Positions 9,537 through 17,868 of a stretch of DNA of 39,161 nucleotides are shown here, piece by piece. The first letter of the stretch is position 1; every line of letters starts with the position of its first letter. The translations under genes and the position numbers were made by a program. The notes below the pieces were generated by a model, which searched no databases, was not told the origin of the DNA, and saw nothing but the letters and a program-made list of their open reading frames with translations. This stretch comes from an uncultured bacterium (GTDB taxonomy: Bacteria; Cyanobacteriota; Vampirovibrionia; Gastranaerophilales; Gastranaerophilaceae): the NCBI GenBank assembly GCA_902796305.1, contig CADBOJ010000115.1, positions 1 to 39,161 on the forward strand. The letters are read 5' to 3'.

Positions 9537-9722
9537 TTATCTTCCTTGTTTTGCCTTAATATCAAGAACGTTATTGTGTCCTATAACGTATGCTACGCAA
9601 GTTTTTGTGCTCGGAACATACCATGCACAATTTTCCTGAAGACATATTCTGTAATCCGATGCGCCCGCAGAAAGTAATGGGCAATAGGGAAGTTTCTTTT
9701 TTGTTGTTACATTTTCCGACAT
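9537..9722 (-). CDS. Small four-cysteine protein (putative metal-binding), unnamed
   Basis: 61 residues. Cysteines at 14, 27, 32 and 42 are laid out as [18 protein letters not shown] and TCVAY, a pattern that suggests a zinc or Fe-S site. I recognise the CPLLSAG...C...CAWY layout as a recurrent small conserved protein in anaerobes but know no function. No membrane helix. It lies 12 nt after the NfnA-like gene and 2 nt before leuC, so it is translated from the same mRNA. The tight spacing on both sides and the ordered cysteines make it a real gene. A role in supporting Fe-S enzyme LeuC or the flavoprotein is inference from location. Confidence 0.75.
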   Translation of the reverse strand: MSENVTTKKKLPYCPLLSAGASDYRICLQENCAWYVPSTKTCVAYVIGHNNVLDIKAKQGR

Positions 9723-9734
9723 AATTACTATCCT

Positions 9735-10595
9735 TTATATTTTTGCTTTTTCTAACTCTATACCTTGTTTAATAAGATTGCATTTTGTTTCATCGCATCT
9801 TTTTTCTTCTTGTTTATAAATTCTTGTTCTGTTTATCACTTCATCAAAATCTATTTGATGAGCGTCAAAATCAGGACCGTCAACGCAAGCAAATTTAACC
9901 TTTCCGCCAACAGTAAGTCTGCAAGCCCCGCACATACCAGTTCCGTCTACCATAATCGGATTCATTGAAGCTTCGGTTTTAATTCCGTACGGTCTTGTTA
10001 ATTCGGCAACCGCTCTCATCATGGGCATTGGACCTACCGCAATAACGTAATCTACTTTTTCTTTGTCCATAATTTCTTTTGCAACATTTGTTGTAAAGCC
10101 TTTTATGCCGTAGCTTCCGTCATCCGTTGTTATATGGAGTTCCGTTACTGCTTTTCTCATTTTATCTTCCCAGAAGATTAAGTCTTTTGTTCTTGCTCCC
10201 ATTACCATATGAACTTTGTTTCCCGCATCTTTGAATGCTTTTGCAATTAAATAACAGGGAGCTGCTCCATAACCTCCCGCAACACAAATAACAGTTCCGT
10301 AATTTTCAATATGCGTCGGCATACCCAGAGGCCCTGCGATATCCTCTATAAAATCTCCAACATCAAGATTTGCAAGTTTTTTTGTAGTGTAGCCTACTGC
10401 CATATATACTATGGTAAGGATTTCATTTTGCCTGTCATAGTCTGCTATTGTGAGCGGTATTCTTTCCGAGTTTTTATCGGTTCTTAAGATGATAAACTGC
10501 CCTGCTTTAGCATTTCTTGTAATAAAAGGAGCATGTACTTTTATCTCGTATTGATTTTTACACAATTCTTTTTTATATAAAATTTCGTATCCCAT
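9735..10595 (-). CDS. NfnA/SudB-like FAD/[2Fe-2S] NAD(P)H-ferredoxin reductase subunit
   Basis: 286 residues. The N-terminal FAD-binding barrel carries RIPLTI (45-50), the NAD-binding half carries CVAGGYGAAPCYL (104-116), and the C-terminus has a [2Fe-2S] site with C222, C225 and C237 (GTGMCGACR, KFACVDGP). In the homologous sulfide dehydrogenase SudB the fourth cluster ligand is an Asp. D217 just before GTGMC is a candidate here. The family includes the small subunit of NADH-dependent ferredoxin:NADP+ reductase (NfnA) and PyrK-like subunits. The usual partner NfnB/GltA is not next to it, which is unusual, so the working complex must be completed from another locus. AGAGGA lies about 7 nt before the ATG. 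First gene of the operon ending with dacB. Confidence 0.85.
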   Translation of the reverse strand: MGYEILYKKELCKNQYEIKVHAPFITRNAKAGQFIILRTDKNSERIPLTIADYDRQNEILTIVYMAVGYTTKKLANLDVGDFIEDIAGPLGMPTHIENYGTVICVAGGYGAAPCYLIAKAFKDAGNKVHMVMGARTKDLIFWEDKMRKAVTELHITTDDGSYGIKGFTTNVAKEIMDKEKVDYVIAVGPMPMMRAVAELTRPYGIKTEASMNPIMVDGTGMCGACRLTVGGKVKFACVDGPDFDAHQIDFDEVINRTRIYKQEEKRCDETKCNLIKQGIELEKAKI

Positions 10596-10680
10596 ATTTT
10601 TTCCTCTAGTAACATATATTTATTTAATATAATATATTAAAAAGTTGCTTGATTGCCAGTTTTGAACAAAAATTAACATT

Positions 10681-11892
10681 TTAGATATAAATTTTGTGAT
10701 ATACCTTTTTGCCTTTTTTTATTTTTATTCCGTTTTTTAAATCCTCTTTTGAGATTAAATGGTCGATTTTATCTGCCTTTATGCCGTCAAGACTTATCCC
10801 GCCCTGCTGAATAAGTCTTTTTGCTTCTCCCTTACTTTGGCAAAGTCCTGTTTCAACAAGAACGTCAACAAGAAATATATTATCTCCGTCGATATTTAGT
10901 TTTGTAGAAGGCATATTATTATCATCCACCCCCCGGCTAAACAGTGCAATAGCGGATTTTTGTGCAATATCAGCTTCTTCTTTACCATGGACAAGTTTTG
11001 TAAGTTCATAAGCAAGTATTTCTTTTGCTTTATTTAATTCTGCTCCTTCCCAGTTTTCCATTTGCTTAATTTCTTCAAGGGGCAAGAAAGTGAGCATTTT
11101 AATACATTTTAAAACATCGGCATCTTCAACATTTCTCCAGTACTGATAAAAATCATAAACCGAGGTTTTGTTTTTATCCAGCCAAACAGCACCTGAGGCG
11201 GTTTTACCCATTTTTTTACCTTGAGAATTGAGTAGTAAGGTTATAGTCATAGCATGAGCATCTCTGCCCGTCTTTTTTCTTATTAATTCCGTTCCTGCCA
11301 GCATGTTTGACCATTGGTCGTCACCTCCGAATTGAAGATTGCAGTTTAAATGATTGTTTAAATAATAAAAATCATAAGCCTGCATAATCATATAATTAAA
11401 TTCAAGAAAGCTTAAGCCATGTTCCATCCTTTGCTTATAGCATTCCGCTCTGAGCATATTGTTAACAGAAAAACAAGCGCCAACCTCTCTTAAAAGTTCA
11501 ACATAATTCAATTTCAAGAGCCAATCAGCGTTATTTACCATAACAGCTTTGTCTTCGCCAAATTCAATAAATCTTTCCATCTGCTTTTTAAAGCATTCGC
11601 AATTATGGTCTATTGTTTCTTTTGTCATCATAGAGCGCATATCGCTTCTTCCCGAAGGATCGCCTATGTGTCCCGTTCCTCCGCCGACAAGTACAACCGG
11701 TTTATTTCCTGCCATTTGAAGTCTTTTCATTAAACAAAGCGCCATAAAATGCCCTACATGAAGCGAATCGGCAGTCGGGTCAAAGCCTATATAAAACCTT
11801 GCATCACCTTTATTTATAAGATTTTTAACTTCTTCTTCGCCTGTAATTTGAGCAATAAGTCCTCTTTGCTTTAATTCTTCAAATATTTCCAT
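10681..11892 (-). CDS. tyrS: Tyrosyl-tRNA synthetase
   Basis: Charges tRNA-Tyr with tyrosine. 403 residues. Class I signatures are HVGH at 45-48 and KMGKT at 227-231, equivalent to HIGH and KMSKS. YIGFDPTADSLHVGHF and QFGGDDQWSNM are TyrS-specific. An S4 RNA-binding domain occupies roughly residues 340-403 (GEAKRLIQQGGISLDG). AAGG lies about 8 nt before the ATG. A promoter with TTGTAA and TATAAT spaced 16 bp (11930-11957) gives a leader of about 30 nt. That is too short for a T-box, so regulation by uncharged tRNA through such a leader is not supported here. Confidence 0.97.
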   Translation of the reverse strand: MEIFEELKQRGLIAQITGEEEVKNLINKGDARFYIGFDPTADSLHVGHFMALCLMKRLQMAGNKPVVLVGGGTGHIGDPSGRSDMRSMMTKETIDHNCECFKKQMERFIEFGEDKAVMVNNADWLLKLNYVELLREVGACFSVNNMLRAECYKQRMEHGLSFLEFNYMIMQAYDFYYLNNHLNCNLQFGGDDQWSNMLAGTELIRKKTGRDAHAMTITLLLNSQGKKMGKTASGAVWLDKNKTSVYDFYQYWRNVEDADVLKCIKMLTFLPLEEIKQMENWEGAELNKAKEILAYELTKLVHGKEEADIAQKSAIALFSRGVDDNNMPSTKLNIDGDNIFLVDVLVETGLCQSKGEAKRLIQQGGISLDGIKADKIDHLISKEDLKNGIKIKKGKKVYHKIYI

Positions 11893-11929
11893 AACTTTTC
11901 CTTAAAAAATAATCTCTCAGATATTATAG

Positions 11930-11957
11930 ATTATACAAAATCAAGGATAATTTACAA
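11930..11957 (-). promoter_or_regulatory. tyrS promoter
   Basis: On the minus strand, TTGTAA (11952-11957) and TATAAT (11930-11935) are separated by 16 bp, a good sigma-70 match. A second TATAAT lies at 11923-11928 without a matching -35. Confidence 0.65.
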
Positions 11958-11980
11958 AAAAAGAAGATTGTCTTTAATCT
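11956..11980 (-). terminator. Weak intrinsic terminator after the acyl-ACP thioesterase gene
   Basis: On the minus strand AGATT (11976-11980 complement) pairs with AATCT (11965-11969 complement) around a 6-nt loop, followed by TCTTTTTTT. The stem is short and contains the stop codon, and it lies just upstream of the tyrS -35 box. Confidence 0.4.
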
Positions 11981-12758
11981 ATTTTCTTACGGCAAGGTTG
12001 CAATCCGTTATTTTGTTTCTTTTACTGCATTCTTCCCAGCGGGTTATAACTTCACAGACAGACACGTTATTTTTTGTGATTTTATGAAAATATGAATTTG
12101 AAGCCCCTGTTTTATATGCAATACAGGTTAAAATATCTCCAAGATAGCTTTCTTTATTGTATTTTACGCTAAGTTTTTTTAGAACATGGCTGTTTTTAAA
12201 ATTTTCATCTGCGGTTGTTTCAACTAAATTCAGGTAGCTTTTATTGTTGACATGATTATTGAAATCTATATCGCTAAGATTTGTTTGATGAACAACGGAA
12301 GTTATTTCTTCTTTTAAGTCCGGCAGGGTAAATTTTTTATGTTCACCAAGAGAATATTCTTCTGTTGTTTTAATATTGTCAAACAGACGGGCTGTTGTAT
12401 GCGGTCTTTTTGTATTACTGTTTAATATAAACGAGCAGGCATCGCCTGAAGCAAATATCTTTCCGTTATGTTTTAATTCAAAATCTGAGTATATTTTTAA
12501 TTTTGAAACCTCTGAAAGCCAAGAAGCTACTTCAATTTCCTCTGACCAGAAAGGAAGTTCGTCTTTAAATTCTATATTAAAGCCTGCTATAACCCAGTAT
12601 AAATCTTTATCCGCTATATCAAATGCTGCCAGATTGTTTTTTGTCATATACCTTGCAAAGCAATCCTGAAAATACATAATAACAGATATTGGTCTTAATC
12701 TGTAATTTATATCCATTGCATCATTTGTTATTATGTAATTTTGAATATACTTAGACAT
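11979..12758 (-). CDS. Acyl-ACP thioesterase (double hotdog, PF01643 type)
   Basis: 259 residues, typical for bacterial acyl-ACP thioesterases, which release free fatty acids from acyl-carrier protein in the cytosol. The N-terminal hotdog contains MDINYRLRPISVIMYFQD and DLYWVIAGFNIEF. The C-terminal hotdog starts at about 150 with the catalytic DxNxH motif as D165, N167, H169 in LSDIDFNNHVNN, and a downstream acidic residue at E180. No signal peptide. GGAG lies about 9 nt before the ATG. It stands alone between tyrS and a hypothetical gene. Free fatty acid release by a gut anaerobe may serve membrane turnover or export, but nothing here tells which. Confidence 0.88.
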   Translation of the reverse strand: MSKYIQNYIITNDAMDINYRLRPISVIMYFQDCFARYMTKNNLAAFDIADKDLYWVIAGFNIEFKDELPFWSEEIEVASWLSEVSKLKIYSDFELKHNGKIFASGDACSFILNSNTKRPHTTARLFDNIKTTEEYSLGEHKKFTLPDLKEEITSVVHQTNLSDIDFNNHVNNKSYLNLVETTADENFKNSHVLKKLSVKYNKESYLGDILTCIAYKTGASNSYFHKITKNNVSVCEVITRWEECSKRNKITDCNLAVRK

Positions 12759-12806
12759 TTTGTATGCTCCGTAAATGTGTTTGTTTTAAATATTAACATG
12801 AAAAAA

Positions 12807-13421
12807 CTAATCGTTTAGCTTATTAATATCAACTATTACTTTTTCTAATTCCTCCTCGGAATTTGCTCTCCATTCTGTTTGAGGCTTTCCGTCAATAATA
12901 GAATGAAATTTTTCATCTAAAATTTGGGACAATTTTGCAAATTCTCTTAAAGTGTCAGATATCTTGTCGTTGGTTTTTTCATACATTTTTGATGCTTTTC
13001 GCTCAAGTTTTTTCATATTTATCCAGCTAAATGCTTTTAATACTTTATTTTTTTCTTCACCCGTAAGAACATAAAATTTGTAGCTGTCTTCGCTTTCAGG
13101 CAGGGTTATGGGTGTTTTTGTATGTAAATAAAGCCAGCTTGCATCAATGTGAGAGGGCTTGTATTTTGGTAAAACCTGACAAATAGTATCATATCCCGGG
13201 CTTTCCAATACGTCATATACTTTTATGGCTTTTGCAGTCTGCAATTTAAGTCCTATTTTTTCTTTAAGGCTGTATTTATTATTTTTTTCAAGCGCTTCGC
13301 ATGCTATGTCATTGAATTTTATTGTGCAATCCTCGATAGAAGAATCTTTAAATACACCTTTTGGAACTCTAACAATATGTACACCGCTAAATGTTTGCGG
13401 ATTGATTTTACCTATTTGCAT
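12807..13421 (-). CDS. Hypothetical protein with N-terminal TFSG motif, lineage-type
   Basis: 204 residues, not matched to any family I know. It opens MQIGKINPQTFSGVHIVRVP, a short N-terminal F-x-G motif that I associate with lineage-specific proteins of Gastranaerophilales. Similar wording occurs in the 516-aa gene at 23842-25392 (KPFFKG). The rest is soluble and charged, with a long helical stretch near residues 130-200 (LERKASKMYEKTNDK, then EELEKVIVDINKL), possibly a coiled coil. No signal peptide or membrane helix. It has its own TATAAT-containing leader and an AGGGA site before the ATG. Real gene by length, codon pattern and start signals. Function unknown. Confidence 0.65.
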   Translation of the reverse strand: MQIGKINPQTFSGVHIVRVPKGVFKDSSIEDCTIKFNDIACEALEKNNKYSLKEKIGLKLQTAKAIKVYDVLESPGYDTICQVLPKYKPSHIDASWLYLHTKTPITLPESEDSYKFYVLTGEEKNKVLKAFSWINMKKLERKASKMYEKTNDKISDTLREFAKLSQILDEKFHSIIDGKPQTEWRANSEEELEKVIVDINKLND

Positions 13422-13528
13422 TTACTTTCCCTTTTAAAACATGCTCTTAAAATTATAAAACATGTGAAAAAAAATTCGTGCGTAGTATGCAATTTAATAC
13501 CGGACTAAAAATATGGAGAACAAAACAA

Positions 13529-13552
13529 GAACTATTAATTTCTCAATAGTTC
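13529..13552. repeat. Perfect 8-bp inverted repeat beside a terminator
   Basis: GAACTATT and AATAGTTC flank an 8-nt spacer. It lies just downstream (minus strand) of the terminator of the 53-aa gene and may be a second, weaker terminator or a binding site. Confidence 0.5.
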
Positions 13553-13555
13553 CCA

Positions 13556-13586
13556 TTAAAAAAGCGGATGAAACTCCGCTTTAAAT
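13556..13586 (-). terminator. Intrinsic terminator of the 53-aa gene
   Basis: AAAGCGGA (13561-13568) pairs with TCCGCTTT (13575-13582) around a 6-nt loop. Read on the minus strand the stem is followed by TTTTTTAA. It starts 5-9 nt after the stop codon at 13591. Confidence 0.85.
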
Positions 13587-13590
13587 TTTT

Positions 13591-13752
13591 TTAAACTAAA
13601 CCCAATACTTTTTTGTACCAACCGAATGTTTCTAATTCCAATCCGTTGAATGTTGTTTTCAAGCATTGTTTTTTCAAGTAATGCTGAAACTCTTCATTGA
13701 ATTTTGATTTTACCGGGCTTTGGTTTTTTAAATTTTGAGTAGCAAGCGACAT
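13591..13752 (-). CDS. 53-aa basic small protein with complete gene signals
   Basis: The frame from the ATG at 13750-13752 to TAA at 13591-13593 gives 53 residues: it opens MSLATQNLKNQSPVKSKFNE, has one Cys at 30, and ends ETFGWYKKVLGLV. It is basic and soluble, with no membrane helix. AGGAGG stands 6 nt before the ATG, the best ribosome site in the window. An extended -10 TGTGCTATAAT lies about 47-57 nt upstream, and a strong hairpin-plus-T terminator begins right after the stop. These signals together make it a transcribed monocistronic gene despite its length. I recognise no family. It contains a TTFNG stretch loosely like the F-x-G motif of two neighbours. Short length and lack of homology knowledge leave the function open. 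Confidence 0.75.
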   Translation of the reverse strand: MSLATQNLKNQSPVKSKFNEEFQHYLKKQCLKTTFNGLELETFGWYKKVLGLV

Positions 13753-13798
13753 AGAGAACCTCCTAGCGAATTACAACTAACAACTGAACTTTTGTATT

Positions 13799-13809
13799 AT
13801 TATAGCACA
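13799..13809 (-). promoter_or_regulatory. Extended -10 promoter of the 53-aa gene
   Basis: TGTGCTATAAT on the minus strand: a perfect -10 hexamer (13799-13804) with an upstream TG one base away, which reduces the need for a -35. Predicted leader about 40 nt ending in AGGAGG. Confidence 0.7.
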
Positions 13810-14017
13810 AAGTAAATAAAAAGTTACATTAATAATCAAAAATAGCCCATAAAGACTAGATAAATAAGGGTATCAGGTACAATTTACAATTGTAACATTT
13901 GTAATATTTTTTAATATTTAATTTTTGTTCTTCCTGAGACAATTTTAAGCAAAAAACATTAAGTGTAATTTTTACAATATTAATAACATCATTTAGAGGA
14001 TTGCAATTTAAAAATAA
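13810..14017. other. AT-rich intergenic stretch with a 12-bp palindrome, no gene seen
   Basis: No open frame or RNA is convincing here. The perfect palindrome TTACAATTGTAA at 13884-13895 sits among related words (ACAATTTACAATT, GTAACATTTGTAAT) and may be a regulator site, though such words arise easily in AT-rich DNA. Confidence 0.4.
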
Positions 14018-14046
14018 GGCATGCTATAAAGTAATGCTTTAATGCC
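14018..14046 (-). terminator. Intrinsic terminator after rfbA
   Basis: On the minus strand GGCATTAAAG pairs with CTTTA and ATGCC, with a 4-nt bulge and a 5-nt loop, followed by TTATTTTT. The stem begins at the rfbA stop codon. Confidence 0.65.
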
Positions 14047-14915
14047 TAAACGGTATTAACAATTTTTTCCAAATATTTTCCGTATCCGTTATTTTTATAT
14101 TTTTTTGAAATATCAAGTAATTTCTTGTTGTCTATATAGCCCATTCTATATGCAACTTCTTCAATTGATGCTATTTTCATACCGGTGTTAATTTCCATGG
14201 ATTGAACAAAGTTTGAAGCTTGCAGAAGGCTTTCAAAAGTTCCTGTATCAAGCCATGCAAAACCACGCCCCAGTATTTCAACCTTTAATTCATTTTTTTC
14301 TAAATATATTTTATTTAAGTCGGTAATTTCCAATTCTCCTCGTGCCGACGGTTTTAGAGTTTTTGCATACTTAACAACATTGTTATCGTAAAAATATAGA
14401 CCCGTTACGGCATAATTTGATTTCGGACGGGCTGGTTTTTCTTCAATGGAAATTGCTTTATTGTTTTTATCAAATTCAACCACGCCAAATCTTTCAGGGT
14501 CTTGAACCTGATAACCGAATACCGTTGCGCCGTGCGTTCTTGTGCCGACTTCTTTTAACATTGAAGAAAATCCGAATCCGTGGAATATATTATCCCCTAA
14601 GATAAGTGCAACGGGAGAATTTTGAATAAAATCTTCGGCTATCAGAAAGCTTTCCGCTATTCCTTTCGGAACTTCCTGAACAGCATAAGAAAATTTTACA
14701 CCTATCTGGCTTCCGTCCCCGAGTACTTTTTTAAAATTATCAATATCATAAGGATTTGTGATAATTAAAATATCCCGAATACCTGCCAGAAGAAGTGTTG
14801 TAATCGGATAATAAATCATCGGTTTATCATACACCGGAAGCAGTATTTTTGATATCGGCAAGCTGGCAGGATAAAGCCTCGAGCCTGCGCCCGCAGCTAA
14901 AATAATACCTTTCAT
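14046..14915 (-). CDS. rfbA: Glucose-1-phosphate thymidylyltransferase
   Basis: Makes dTDP-glucose from dTTP and glucose-1-phosphate, the first step to dTDP-L-rhamnose and other dTDP-sugars of surface glycans. 289 residues, normal for RmlA. The nucleotide-binding start is [16 protein letters not shown], followed by [17 protein letters not shown] and [13 protein letters not shown], with [21 protein letters not shown] split as [17 protein letters not shown]. The ATG follows the recA stop codon with no gap, so it is translated from the recA mRNA. rfbB, rfbC and rfbD are not here. This coupling of a sugar-nucleotide enzyme to recA is unusual. A hairpin terminator follows. Confidence 0.96.
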   Translation of the reverse strand: MKGIILAAGAGSRLYPASLPISKILLPVYDKPMIYYPITTLLLAGIRDILIITNPYDIDNFKKVLGDGSQIGVKFSYAVQEVPKGIAESFLIAEDFIQNSPVALILGDNIFHGFGFSSMLKEVGTRTHGATVFGYQVQDPERFGVVEFDKNNKAISIEEKPARPKSNYAVTGLYFYDNNVVKYAKTLKPSARGELEITDLNKIYLEKNELKVEILGRGFAWLDTGTFESLLQASNFVQSMEINTGMKIASIEEVAYRMGYIDNKKLLDISKKYKNNGYGKYLEKIVNTV

Positions 14916-16010
14916 TTATTTTTCTTCCTTGGGTTCTTCAACTGTGGCGGGTTTATTTTTATTTGCTATAATTTCTCTTACTTTTGCCTCAATTTCATTT
15001 AAAATTTTAGGATTTTGTTCAAGAAATTCTTTGGCTTTTTCTCTGCCCTGACCTAATTTTTCGTCGTTATAGCTGAACCATGCACCTGCTTTTTTAATGA
15101 TATCAAAGTTTACTGCAACATCAATAATATTACCAAGTGCGCAAATACCTTTTCCGTATATGATATCAAATTCTGCAACTTTAAAAGGAGGTGCTACTTT
15201 GTTTTTAGCTACTTTTACACGAACTCTGTTACCTATATCTTCGTTGTCTTTATTTTTAACGCTGTCGCATCTTCTGATATCAAGCCTTACGGATGCATAA
15301 TATTTTAATGCGTTACCGCCCGTTGTTGTTTCAGGGTTGCCGAACATAATACCGATTTTTTGTCTTAATTGATTGATAAATATAACCGTGGTATTTGTTT
15401 TTCCTACTATACCAGTTAATTTTCTCAGTGCTTTTGACATCAATCTGGCTTGAAGCCCCATTTGCTGTTCATCCATTGCTTTTTCTATTTCGGCTTTTGG
15501 AACTAATGCTGCAACCGAGTCTATAACTATAACATCAATTGCACCCGAGCGTACAAGTTCTTCGGTTATTTCTAAAGCCTGCTCGCCTGTATCCGGCTGT
15601 GAAATTAAAAGCTGGTCAACATCAACTCCTAAATTTCTTGCGTATTCAGGGTCAAGTGCATGCTCTGCATCTATGAATGCTGCTATTCCGCCTTTTTTCT
15701 GGCAATTTGCTACAATATGCTGTGCTAAAGTTGTTTTACCCGATGATTCAGGGCCGTAGATTTCAATTATTCTTCCTCTGGGTACACCTCCTATACCCAG
15801 CGCAAGGTCAAGTGCCAGCGCTCCCGTCGGGATACATTCGCAGTTAACGCTTGTTTTATCCCCGAGGCGCATAATTGAGCCTTTACCGAAATCTTTTTCG
15901 ATTTTATCAAGAGCCATTTTAAGAGCTTTGTTTTTACCCTCTTGAATTGCTTTTAATTCTTTATCATCAACTTCATTAACTTCCTTAGCTTCTTTTATGG
16001 CAGCACACAT
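14916..16010 (-). CDS. recA: Recombinase RecA
   Basis: ATP-dependent strand-exchange protein for recombination repair. 364 residues, with a charged 25-residue N-terminal extension and a Lys/Glu-rich tail. Walker A is GPESSGKT at 86-93, Walker B is [13 protein letters not shown], and the L2 loop region holds [19 protein letters not shown], written [17 protein letters not shown] here. A TATAAT at 16053-16058 gives a leader of about 36 nt with AGGGGAAA before the ATG. I looked for a LexA-type operator in the 85 bp upstream and found no clear dyad of the GAAC-N4-GTTC kind, so SOS control is not evident. Followed directly by rfbA. Confidence 0.98.
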   Translation of the reverse strand: MCAAIKEAKEVNEVDDKELKAIQEGKNKALKMALDKIEKDFGKGSIMRLGDKTSVNCECIPTGALALDLALGIGGVPRGRIIEIYGPESSGKTTLAQHIVANCQKKGGIAAFIDAEHALDPEYARNLGVDVDQLLISQPDTGEQALEITEELVRSGAIDVIVIDSVAALVPKAEIEKAMDEQQMGLQARLMSKALRKLTGIVGKTNTTVIFINQLRQKIGIMFGNPETTTGGNALKYYASVRLDIRRCDSVKNKDNEDIGNRVRVKVAKNKVAPPFKVAEFDIIYGKGICALGNIIDVAVNFDIIKKAGAWFSYNDEKLGQGREKAKEFLEQNPKILNEIEAKVREIIANKNKPATVEEPKEEK

Positions 16011-16052
16011 AAATATTTCCCCTTTATCTTTTAAATAATTCTATTTGCTATA

Positions 16053-16058
16053 ATTATA
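16053..16058 (-). promoter_or_regulatory. recA -10 box
   Basis: TATAAT on the minus strand, 43 nt upstream of the recA ATG. The -35 region is only a weak TTTCAT-like match. Confidence 0.5.
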
Positions 16059-16095
16059 AAATAAAACCGCAAAAAATGAAAATTTTGAAACAATT

Positions 16096-16695
16096 CTATA
16101 TTTTTTCAAAATCAATAATACCGTGTTTGCACAGCGGGCATATAAAATCTTCGGGTAACGTTTCACCTTCATATATATACCCGCATATTTTGCATCTCCA
16201 GCCCGATTTTTTTGTTTTTTCAGGTTTTGGTTTGATGTTATTTTGATAAAAATCGTAAGTTACGGTTGAATTATCGGACAAAATTTCAGCATCGGTTACT
16301 TTTGCAACAAACATTGTATGTGTATCAAAGTCTAATTGTTTAATAACTTCGGCTGAAATATAGGAATTTGTATTTTTTGTAATATATATAATTCCGTTTT
16401 TGCTTCTTTTAATATCTTTAAAGTTGTCAAATTTGTTTACGGATTTTCCTGATTGATACCCGAAATGTTTAAAAATTTCAAAATCTGATTTGTCTGTAAG
16501 AACAGATATGTTAAATTTTCCTGTTTTTTTAATTATATCGTTTGTATAATTCATTTTGTTTACGCAGATTGCAATTTGACAGGGGGATGAAGTTATCTGC
16601 ATAACGGTATTTATAATACATCCGTTATCTTTTTTATCGTATGAAGTTAATACATATAAGCCGTAACCTATTTTAAAAAGTGCGTTTGTGTCCAT
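16096..16695 (-). CDS. Flavin reductase-like domain fused to rubredoxin (high-molecular-weight rubredoxin type)
   Basis: 199 residues. Residues 1-150 form a flavin-reductase-like FMN-binding split barrel (KIGYGLYVLTSYDKK, GCIINTVMQITSSPCQIAIC, GKFNISVLTD). Residues 163-199 are a rubredoxin module with C168, C171, C186 and C189 (CKICGYIYEG, FICPLCKHG) binding one iron. Such fusions in acetogens and other anaerobes pass electrons from NAD(P)H to flavodiiron proteins or peroxide-reducing rubrerythrins, so oxygen or peroxide defence is likely. AAGGAGG precedes the ATG. It is last in the murQ-MFS operon, 18 nt after the MFS gene. Why it travels with muropeptide salvage genes is not evident. Confidence 0.88.
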   Translation of the reverse strand: MDTNALFKIGYGLYVLTSYDKKDNGCIINTVMQITSSPCQIAICVNKMNYTNDIIKKTGKFNISVLTDKSDFEIFKHFGYQSGKSVNKFDNFKDIKRSKNGIIYITKNTNSYISAEVIKQLDFDTHTMFVAKVTDAEILSDNSTVTYDFYQNNIKPKPEKTKKSGWRCKICGYIYEGETLPEDFICPLCKHGIIDFEKI

Positions 16696-16713
16696 TTATC
16701 CTCCTTAAATATA

Positions 16714-17868
16714 TTATTCATCAAAATTTATCTTAAAAGTGTATATTGATATTATAAATGCAATTAAAGTTATTAAAATAAGTATATATTCTACCCCGAA
16801 TTTTTCCCCTATTAATCCGAAAGGTATAAGCATAATTGAACCTACGGCAAGAGTAAATCCTTGGATTATACCTGAAATTGTTCCTGCGTTAGAAATAATT
16901 TTTTGAGCATGTGCCAATACACATCCTGCTGCAAGTAAAATAAAAAATCCTAAAACAATAAGAATTATAATCGGAAATATTTTGCTATATTTTAAAGAAA
17001 CGATAAAAGCCAAAGTTAAAGGTAAAAGCGGAATATAAGAAGTAATAATCATCCCTTTTAATTTGATTGTTTTTTCAAGTTTAGATGCTGCTATCATACT
17101 AAAACCGCTTGTTATGTAAAATATTGTCATAATAATACCGGTTTGAGCGAGCGTAAAATCAAACTTTTTCAAAAGAAAAGGAATATATGTTCCAAAAGAC
17201 ATGATAAGCCCCGCTTTTATAATTGTAACAAGTATTAAAAACATACAGACTTTGTTTTTTAAAATTTCTTTTATTGCTTCTTTAAAGTTATTCTTACAGC
17301 TAAGTGTACTTTTATTCAGTTTGGGAACATAAAACAGCATAAAAAAGCCGAGTAAAATACCAATTAAACCTGTATAGATAAAGTTTTCGGAGCCGAATGT
17401 TTTTATAACACAGGTTGAAAAATAAGGACCAGATGCATAACCTATTGTTCCGAGCCCCAAAAATAAACCCATTGCGCTCGATAATTTTAAATTATCAACA
17501 TAATAATTTTTTATCATGGTTGTAACCTGCGGATGATAAAAAGCATTTCCAAGCATCCCTAAAATTAAACACAGAGTTAAAGCAAAAGAATTTGAAGATA
17601 CAAACCCTAGAGGCATAAATAAAGAAGCAAAAATCAACCCGAAGAACATAAAAATCCTCTTGTTCAGCCTGTCCGAAATATACCCGAACAACGGTTGAAG
17701 AATTGAAGATATGCTATGACCCACGGCAATTACTAAGCTTATTTGTGCGAGATTTATATTTAATCTTTGAGCAATAACGGGATATAGAGGAATTAAAATA
17801 GCGGCATACATATCAAGAAAAAAGTGCCCGCCCGATAAACCGTATAATGTTCTTTTAGCTTTATCCAT
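16714..17868 (-). CDS. Major facilitator superfamily transporter (Fsr-like)
   Basis: 384 residues with about 12 hydrophobic segments and the MFS loop motif GYISDRLNKRIFMFFG between helices 2 and 3. The N-terminus GGHFFLDMYAAILIPLYPVI and the later GNAFYHPQVTTMI are close in style to the fosmidomycin-resistance (Fsr) branch. Its start overlaps the end of murQ by 8 nt, so the two proteins are made together. Fsr relatives export small molecules, but coupling to murQ and facing anmK raises the possibility that it imports MurNAc, anhydro-MurNAc or a related sugar. That assignment is inference; AmpG, the known muropeptide MFS importer, has a different sequence pattern. Confidence 0.88.
   Translation of the reverse strand: MDKAKRTLYGLSGGHFFLDMYAAILIPLYPVIAQRLNINLAQISLVIAVGHSISSILQPLFGYISDRLNKRIFMFFGLIFASLFMPLGFVSSNSFALTLCLILGMLGNAFYHPQVTTMIKNYYVDNLKLSSAMGLFLGLGTIGYASGPYFSTCVIKTFGSENFIYTGLIGILLGFFMLFYVPKLNKSTLSCKNNFKEAIKEILKNKVCMFLILVTIIKAGLIMSFGTYIPFLLKKFDFTLAQTGIIMTIFYITSGFSMIAASKLEKTIKLKGMIITSYIPLLPLTLAFIVSLKYSKIFPIIILIVLGFFILLAAGCVLAHAQKIISNAGTISGIIQGFTLAVGSIMLIPFGLIGEKFGVEYILILITLIAFIISIYTFKINFDE

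Noticed and set aside
11893-11978. T-box leader upstream of tyrS
   Set aside because: The gap is only 86 bp, holds a good promoter close to the gene and lacks the T-box consensus and specifier hairpin.
16011-16095. LexA operator in front of recA
   Set aside because: No GAAC-N4-GTTC-like or other convincing dyad; only a -10 box and a ribosome site.
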